Assembly: GCF_000177195.2 (NCBI RefSeq)
Contig: NC_015953.1
Location: 558,001 to 622,000, forward strand
Direction of reading: 5' to 3'
Origin: Streptomyces sp. SirexAA-E
Lineage (GTDB): Bacteria > Actinomycetota > Actinomycetes > Streptomycetales > Streptomycetaceae
Length of the DNA: 64,000 nucleotides
Below, one piece after another: positions 59,117-64,000 of the stretch. Both the position numbers and the translations under genes were made by a program. The notes below the pieces were generated by a model that made no database searches, was not told the origin of the DNA, and saw only the letters and a list, made by a program, of their open reading frames with translations. How positions within the stretch are numbered: position 1 is the stretch's first letter; the number at the start of each line of letters is the position of its first letter.

Positions 59117-60316
59117 ATGCACACTCACGGTGGCCCTCTCACGCAGCTCAGACGCGGGCACGAGGAAAGCGTGCTCGGCCTGCTGCGCAGGCACGGACCG
59201 CAGAGCCGCGCCGAGCTCGGACGCAGGGTGGGGCTGTCCCGCACCACGCTGTACGACATCGTGGCGACCCTGGTGGCGAGCGGTGCCGTGGTGTCGTCCG
59301 CCGCCGACCCCGGTCCGCGCCGGCGGGGCCGTCCGGTCGAGCGCCTTTCGCTGGACCCGTCGGCCGGTCAGGCCGTGGGTGTCGACTTCGCGCGCCGGGC
59401 CGTGCGCGTGGCGGCCGCCAACGTGGCCCACGAGGTGACGGGTTCGGCGAGCGCCGCGCATCCGGCCGGGCTCTCCTGGCGGCGCAGGGTGGCCCTGGCC
59501 GAGGAGCTGGTGGGGTCGGTCGCCGGCAAGACACTGCGGCTGACCACGCTCGGCACGGCGGGCGCCGTCGGGGTGGGCGTGGTGGGACCGGTACGGCTGA
59601 CCGGTGAGGGCCATGTGCCCGACGGGCCGCTGGCCGACCTCGCGGAGCTGCTGGGTGAGCGGTTCGGCGCTCCCGTGCTGCTGGACAACAACACCCGCCT
59701 CGCCGCGCTCGCCGAATGCTCCTGGGGTGCCGCCGCCGGGAGCCGCGACGTGCTGTACCTGCGCCTCTCGCACGGAGTGGGCGGGGGGCTCGTCGTGAAC
59801 GGCTCGCTGCACCGGGGAGTGGACGGCCTGGCGGGCGAGTTCGGGCACATCACGGCCGAACCCGGGGGCCGGCCGTGCGAGTGCGGCGGTTCCGGCTGTC
59901 TGGAGACGGTCGCCTCGGTGGGCGCGGTGCTCGACGCCTACCGGGCCGGCGGTGGGCGCGCCGACGACGTCGACACGCTGCTGGCGGCCGCCGCGGCCGG
60001 TGACCGCGTGGCACTTCGCGTACTGGAGGCGGCCGGGACCCGTACGGGCGCGGTGCTCGCCTCCGTCGTCAACGCCGTCGGCCCCCTGGTGATCGTGCTG
60101 GGCGGCGAACTCGCCGCGGCGGGCGACGCCCTGCTCGGTCCGGTCGGCCGGGCCCTGGACGCCCATGTCCTGCCGCTCGCCCGGGACGGTGTGACGCTGC
60201 GCCGGACGGCGCTCGGTGAAGCCGCCGGCGCGCTCGGCGGTGTGGCGCTCGCCCTGCACGAATCCCCGCTGCTCGCCCGCTATCCGGGCGCCGACGACCT
60301 CGAGGAAGCGCTGTGA
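59117..60316 (+). CDS. ROK family transcriptional regulator
   Basis: The 399-residue protein has an N-terminal winged helix ([20 protein letters not shown], then [20 protein letters not shown]) and a full ROK kinase-like domain ([26 protein letters not shown], the zinc motif CECGGSGC). The usual DxGGT ATP motif is degraded to DFARR, so it is a sensor and not a kinase. The ATG at 59117 is predicted to be leaderless; the ATG at 59105 lies inside the operator. It is the first gene of an operon with an ABC transporter and sulfatase and probably represses it until a sugar sulfate or sulfur signal is present. Confidence 0.9.
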   Translation: MHTHGGPLTQLRRGHEESVLGLLRRHGPQSRAELGRRVGLSRTTLYDIVATLVASGAVVSSAADPGPRRRGRPVERLSLDPSAGQAVGVDFARRAVRVAAANVAHEVTGSASAAHPAGLSWRRRVALAEELVGSVAGKTLRLTTLGTAGAVGVGVVGPVRLTGEGHVPDGPLADLAELLGERFGAPVLLDNNTRLAALAECSWGAAAGSRDVLYLRLSHGVGGGLVVNGSLHRGVDGLAGEFGHITAEPGGRPCECGGSGCLETVASVGAVLDAYRAGGGRADDVDTLLAAAAAGDRVALRVLEAAGTRTGAVLASVVNAVGPLVIVLGGELAAAGDALLGPVGRALDAHVLPLARDGVTLRRTALGEAAGALGGVALALHESPLLARYPGADDLEEAL

Positions 60317-61140
60317 GTTCCACGGAGACCACGTTCGAGAAGGCGGCGCCCGCCGCACCGGGCGAGCCGGGCCGGGCGCTCCGCCCCAAGCGCCGGTTCC
60401 CGCCCGCGCCGGTGCTCAACCTGGCGGCGCTGGCCGCCGGGCTGGGCATCTGGGCCCTCCTGGCCCGGGCCGGGGTGCAGGCACTGCCGGGGCCGGTGGC
60501 GGTGGGGAAGCGGGCAGCTGAGCTGATCGCCGACGGCACGCTGGTGGTGGACGCGCTGGCGAGCCTGCGCCGGGTCCTCGTGGGCTTCGCGCTCGGCACG
60601 CTGCTGGCCGTGCCCGTCGGTTTTCTGATGGGGTGGTACCCGGTGGCCCGCGGGCTGCTGGAGCCCTACATCCAGTTCTTCCGTACGGTGCCGCCGCTGG
60701 CGATGATCCCGCTGGCGATCGTCCTGATGGGCATCGGGGAGGTGCCGAAGATCTTCGTGATCTTCCTCGCGGCCTTCCTGTCGAGCGTGGTGGCCGCCTT
60801 CCAGGGGGTCGTCGGCGTCGACCGTACCCTCATCGACGCGGCACGGGTGCTCGGCGCACGCGACGGGACGGTGTTCCTGAAGGTGGTGGTGCCGGCGTCC
60901 GCCCCGTTCATCCTCGTCGGGATGCGTATCGGGCTCGGCTCGGCCTGGGGCACGCTGGTCGCCGCCGAGCTGATCGCCGCCCAGGAGGGGCTCGGCTTCC
61001 GCATGCAGAGCGCCCAGCTGTACTACGACCTGCCCACCATCTTCGTCGGTCTGATCACCATCGGCCTCCTCGGCCTGCTGATGGACCGTCTGCTGCTGCT
61101 CGCCGAACGCCGTCTCACCCGCTGGCAGGAGACCCGATGA
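60313..61140 (+). CDS. ABC transporter permease (SsuC/TauC-like)
   Basis: The 275-residue membrane protein has about six helices and the BPD-transporter EAA loop ([20 protein letters not shown]). Its closest relatives are permeases for aliphatic sulfonates, taurine and nitrate. The GTG overlaps the ROK stop by 4 nt and its own stop overlaps the ATPase start, so the genes are translationally coupled. It forms the pore with a probable homodimer partner. Confidence 0.92.
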   Translation: MSSTETTFEKAAPAAPGEPGRALRPKRRFPPAPVLNLAALAAGLGIWALLARAGVQALPGPVAVGKRAAELIADGTLVVDALASLRRVLVGFALGTLLAVPVGFLMGWYPVARGLLEPYIQFFRTVPPLAMIPLAIVLMGIGEVPKIFVIFLAAFLSSVVAAFQGVVGVDRTLIDAARVLGARDGTVFLKVVVPASAPFILVGMRIGLGSAWGTLVAAELIAAQEGLGFRMQSAQLYYDLPTIFVGLITIGLLGLLMDRLLLLAERRLTRWQETR

Positions 61141-61916
61141 ACCCCAAGATCAGCTTCCGCCGGGTCTCCCGGACCTATCCGCTCAAGGACTCCGTCTTCA
61201 CCGCCCTCGACGAGGTCGACCTGGACATCGGGGACGAGGAGTTCGTCACCGTCGTCGGCCCGTCCGGCTGCGGCAAGAGCACCCTGCTCTCGCTGGCGGC
61301 CGGGCTGACCGCCCCGACGGGGGGCGAGGTCCTGGTCGACGGGGAGCCGGTGACGGGGCCCGGCCCCGACCGCGGCGTCATCTTCCAGCAGTACGCGCTC
61401 TTCCCCTGGCTGACGGTGCGCGGCAACGTCGAGTTCGGGCTGAAACTCGCCTCCGTGCCCCGGGCCGAGCGCCGGCGGCGGGCGGAACACGCCATCGATC
61501 TGGTCGGGCTCTCGGACTTCGCGGACGCCCTGCCCAAGACGCTGTCCGGTGGGATGAAGCAGCGCTGCGCGATCGCCCGCGCCTACGCGGTGAACCCGCG
61601 GGTGCTGCTGATGGACGAGCCGTTCGGCGCGCTGGACGCCCTGACCCGGGTGCGGTTGCAGGACCGGCTGCTCGACACCTGGAGCCGGGAGCGGCGCACG
61701 GTCCTGTTCGTCACCCATGACGTGGACGAGGCGGTGTATCTGGCGCGCCGCGTCGTGGTGATGGCGGCCAGGCCGGGCCGGATCCACTCGGTCGTCGACG
61801 TCGACCTGCCGTATCCGCGTACGGAGGCCATCCGCCTCTCCCCCGAGTTCGCCCGCATCCGCAACACCGTCTGGCAGGCGGTCTACCACCAGTCACCGGC
61901 TGCCTCCGCCCTCTGA
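61137..61916 (+). CDS. ABC transporter ATP-binding protein (SsuB/TauB-like)
   Basis: The 259-residue ATPase has Walker [11 protein letters not shown]-loop FQQYALFPW, signature LSGGMKQR, Walker [13 protein letters not shown] and the H-loop VTHDVDEAV. It powers uptake by the permease encoded just before it, with an ATGA overlap. The family transports sulfonates, taurine, nitrate or similar small anions. Confidence 0.95.
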   Translation: MNPKISFRRVSRTYPLKDSVFTALDEVDLDIGDEEFVTVVGPSGCGKSTLLSLAAGLTAPTGGEVLVDGEPVTGPGPDRGVIFQQYALFPWLTVRGNVEFGLKLASVPRAERRRRAEHAIDLVGLSDFADALPKTLSGGMKQRCAIARAYAVNPRVLLMDEPFGALDALTRVRLQDRLLDTWSRERRTVLFVTHDVDEAVYLARRVVVMAARPGRIHSVVDVDLPYPRTEAIRLSPEFARIRNTVWQAVYHQSPAASAL

Positions 61917-61953
61917 CCCCTCCCTCCACCGCTTCTCTAAGGACCACTTCGAC

Positions 61954-62937
61954 ATGCGTATACTTCAGCGCGCCCTGACGGCGGTCGCCGCCGTGTCCGT
62001 CCTGGCACTCTCCGTGACCGGCTGCTCCGGAGACTCGTCCTCCGACGGCGGCCGGAAGGTCCGCTTCGGCTACATCAGCGACTACAACGGCGCCTCCCTG
62101 CTGGCCATCGCCGACAAGCAGGGGCTGTGGAAGGAGCAGGGGCTCTCGCCGGACTACAAGGTCTTCACCAACGGCCCCCTGCAGATCCAGGCGCTCGGCT
62201 CGGGCGACCTCGACTTCGGCTACATCGGGCCCGGCGCCATGTGGCTGCCCGCCTCGGGCAAGGCCAAGGTCGTCGCCGTCAACACGCTCGCGCGCGCCGA
62301 CCGGGTGATCGCCCAGCCCGGCATCGACTCGATCCAGGACCTCAAGGGCAAGAAGGTCGGCGTCCCCGAGGGCACATCGGGCGAGATGGCGCTCAACCTG
62401 GCCCTGCAGAAGGCGGGGATGAGCGAGAAGGACGTCGAGAAGGTGCCGATGGACCCCTCCACGGTGGTGTCCGCGTTCGTGTCGGGGCAGATCGACGGCG
62501 CCGGGCTCTGGTATCCGCTGATCGACACCATCAAGGCCAGGAAGCCCGGTCTGAAGGAGGTGGCGAGCACCGCGGACTTCACCGACAAGGCGTTCCCGAC
62601 CGCGTTCGTCAGCCCCGCGAAGGCGGACAAGGAGCTGACCACCAAGGTCGTCAAGGTCCTGCAGAAGGCCAACGACTGGCGGGCCGCGCACCCCGAGGAG
62701 TCCGTCGACGCGGCGGCCGGTCTGCTGAAGATCGACCGCAAGGCCGTGGCGGCCGACGCGGCGAACGTGGAGACCCTGTCCACCGGGGAACTGGTCGCCA
62801 AGACGAAGGACGGCACGGTCGGCGGCTGGCTGGACGGGCTCGGTGAGTTCTTCGTCGGCACCGGGCAGCTCCCGAAGGCGCCGGCCTCCACCACGTACTA
62901 CGAGGGCGACCTCTACACGGAGGCGTACGGCAAGTGA
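61954..62937 (+). CDS. ABC transporter substrate-binding lipoprotein (SsuA/NMT1-like)
   Basis: The 327-residue protein has a lipoprotein signal ending LALSVTGCSGD (lipobox Cys near residue 25). A sulfonate/nitrate-type binding domain follows: VRFGYISDYNGASLLAIADK, LGSGDLDFGYIGPGAM, VIAQPGIDSIQDLKGKKVGV and FVSGQIDGAGLWYPLID. It captures the substrate outside the cell. The ATG has AAGGA upstream, and its stop overlaps the GTG of the sulfatase. Likely ligand is an organosulfate or a sugar or choline sulfate; not settled by sequence. Confidence 0.92.
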   Translation: MRILQRALTAVAAVSVLALSVTGCSGDSSSDGGRKVRFGYISDYNGASLLAIADKQGLWKEQGLSPDYKVFTNGPLQIQALGSGDLDFGYIGPGAMWLPASGKAKVVAVNTLARADRVIAQPGIDSIQDLKGKKVGVPEGTSGEMALNLALQKAGMSEKDVEKVPMDPSTVVSAFVSGQIDGAGLWYPLIDTIKARKPGLKEVASTADFTDKAFPTAFVSPAKADKELTTKVVKVLQKANDWRAAHPEESVDAAAGLLKIDRKAVAADAANVETLSTGELVAKTKDGTVGGWLDGLGEFFVGTGQLPKAPASTTYYEGDLYTEAYGK

Positions 62938-64000
62938 ATCTCCTCTTCCTCATGACGGACCAGCACCGGGTGGACACCCTCGGCTGCTACGGGAACCCTC
63001 ATGTCGCGACCCCGAACCTGGACCGGCTGGCGGCGACCGGCACGCGGTTCGACCGGTTCTACACACCCACCGCCATCTGCACCCCGGCGCGGGCCAGCCT
63101 GCTCACCGGGCAGGCCCCGTTCCGGCACCGGCTGCTCGCCAACTACGAGCGGAACGTGGGGTATCTGGAGGATCTGCGGGAGGACGCCTTCACCTTCCCC
63201 GCCGCGCTCGCCGAGCGAGACTACCGCCTCGGCCTGGTCGGCAAGTGGCACGGCGGCACCCACCGCAACGCCGCCTCCTACGGCTTCGAGGGCCCGGACC
63301 TGCCGGGCTGGCACAACCCGGTCGACCACCCCGACTACCTGGCGTACCTGGAGGAGCGCGGCCTGCCCCCGTACCGGATCTCCGACCCGGTGCGGGGCAC
63401 GGCGCCCGGCGGCAACCCGGGGAACCTGCTGGCCGCGCGGCTGCACCAGCCGGTGGAGGCGACCTTCGAGTACTACCTCGCCACCCGGGCCATCGAACAG
63501 CTGGAGGAGTACGCGGCGGGCGGCCGCCCCTTCTTCCTGGCCACCCACTTCTTCGGGCCGCATCTGCCGTATCTGCTGCCCGACGCCTACTACGACCTCT
63601 ACGACCCGGCGCTGGTCGAGCTCCCGCCGTCGGTCGCGGAGACCTTCGAGGGCAAACCGCCGGTGCAGCGCAACTACAGCGCCCACTGGGCCTTCGACAC
63701 CATCCCGATCGAGACCTCGCGCAAGCTGATCGCCGTCTACTGGGGTTATGTGACTCTGATCGACGAGCAGATCGGGCGCATCCTGACGCGCCTGGACGAG
63801 CTGGGGCTCGGGGAGGACACCTCGGTGTTCTTCACCGCGGACCACGGGGAGTTCACGGGCGCGCACCGGCTGCACGACAAGGGCCCGGCGATGTACGAGG
63901 ACATCTACCGCATCCCCGGGATCGTGCGGATCCCCGGGGCGCCCCCGCAGGTCCGGGACGAGCTGGTGAGCCTGACCGACTGCACGGCGACCCTGCTGGA
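62934..64000 (+). CDS. Cys-type sulfatase (C-terminal part beyond the window)
   Basis: The ORF starts with a GTG overlapping the binding-protein stop by 4 nt and is open to the window end (355 codons seen). The product begins VNLLFLMTDQHRVDTLGCYG. The sulfatase signature CTPARASLLTG has the target Cys49 in the CxPxR context, followed by LVGKWHGGTH, FFLATHFFGPHLPY and FFTADHGEFTGAH, which place metal and sulfate ligands. It hydrolyses a sulfate ester once Cys49 is turned to formylglycine by the enzyme encoded at 58074. No signal peptide is seen, so it works on imported substrate. Exact substrate unknown. Confidence 0.93.
   Translation, partial: MNLLFLMTDQHRVDTLGCYGNPHVATPNLDRLAATGTRFDRFYTPTAICTPARASLLTGQAPFRHRLLANYERNVGYLEDLREDAFTFPAALAERDYRLGLVGKWHGGTHRNAASYGFEGPDLPGWHNPVDHPDYLAYLEERGLPPYRISDPVRGTAPGGNPGNLLAARLHQPVEATFEYYLATRAIEQLEEYAAGGRPFFLATHFFGPHLPYLLPDAYYDLYDPALVELPPSVAETFEGKPPVQRNYSAHWAFDTIPIETSRKLIAVYWGYVTLIDEQIGRILTRLDELGLGEDTSVFFTADHGEFTGAHRLHDKGPAMYEDIYRIPGIVRIPGAPPQVRDELVSLTDCTATLL

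Overview
The window is high-GC actinobacterial DNA, almost certainly from a Streptomyces chromosome. Genes are dense and strongly G/C-biased in third codon positions. Many starts are GTG or TTG, and Actinobacteria-restricted families are common: DUF5134, DUF6421, DUF6986, the holin-X family, DUF3618 and class F sortase. I count about 64 protein genes, including one 26-codon leader peptide. No rRNA, tRNA, CRISPR, transposase or integrase was seen. The first and last genes run off the window.

Layout, left part. 1-4.5 kb holds a truncated MmyB-type regulator, two small oxidoreductases and a TetR/NmrA-family divergent pair. 4.7-6.9 kb is a ROK sugar kinase facing a LacI repressor across a perfect palindrome. 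6.9-17.9 kb is housekeeping: a DUF6986 lyase-like protein, etfBA, a flavin reductase behind a cysteine-containing leader peptide, thioredoxin, an acyltransferase, a transglutaminase-like protein under a large dyad operator, a DUF6421/SDR/threonine aldolase operon, a glycerophosphodiesterase and a GNAT. 18-26.5 kb has membrane and secreted proteins (DUF5134, M56 peptidase, PAP2, HAD, the divergent LVIVD/DUF305 pair), then an ArsR-type regulator, a methyltransferase and an old-yellow-enzyme homologue, with tandem repeats upstream of two of these.

Middle part, 26.6-40.4 kb: a hemicellulose locus. A bxlEFGA-like operon (solute-binding lipoprotein, two permeases, GH3 beta-xylosidase) lies divergent to a LacI repressor. 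Next to it is a second operon: a glucarate-dehydratase-like enolase, a sodium:solute symporter, a Tat-exported GH115 alpha-glucuronidase and a hypothetical protein. CGAAA(G)TTTCG-type boxes stand before both operons, so they probably form one regulon that removes glucuronic acid side chains from xylan and takes up and hydrolyses the xylo-oligosaccharides.

Right part. 40.7-53 kb holds a three-gene envelope/stress operon (helical protein, holin-X, DUF3618), uracil-DNA glycosylase, an N-acetylglucosamine-kinase-like protein, a CbiX-like protein without its catalytic motif, a lactonase with a DasR-like site upstream, FUSC, GlcG/HbpS, Lrp, HAD, a Ser/Thr kinase and an aldo/keto reductase. 53-57.8 kb holds a secreted GH16 glucanase, a tiny membrane protein, a stand-alone LigD phosphoesterase domain, an aquaporin, a class F sortase and a repeat-bearing surface protein. 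58-64 kb is a sulfur-scavenging cluster: formylglycine-generating enzyme, ROK regulator, ABC permease, ATPase and binding lipoprotein, and a Cys-type sulfatase cut by the window end. The last five genes overlap or abut, and the sulfatase carries the CxPxR motif that the formylglycine-generating enzyme modifies.
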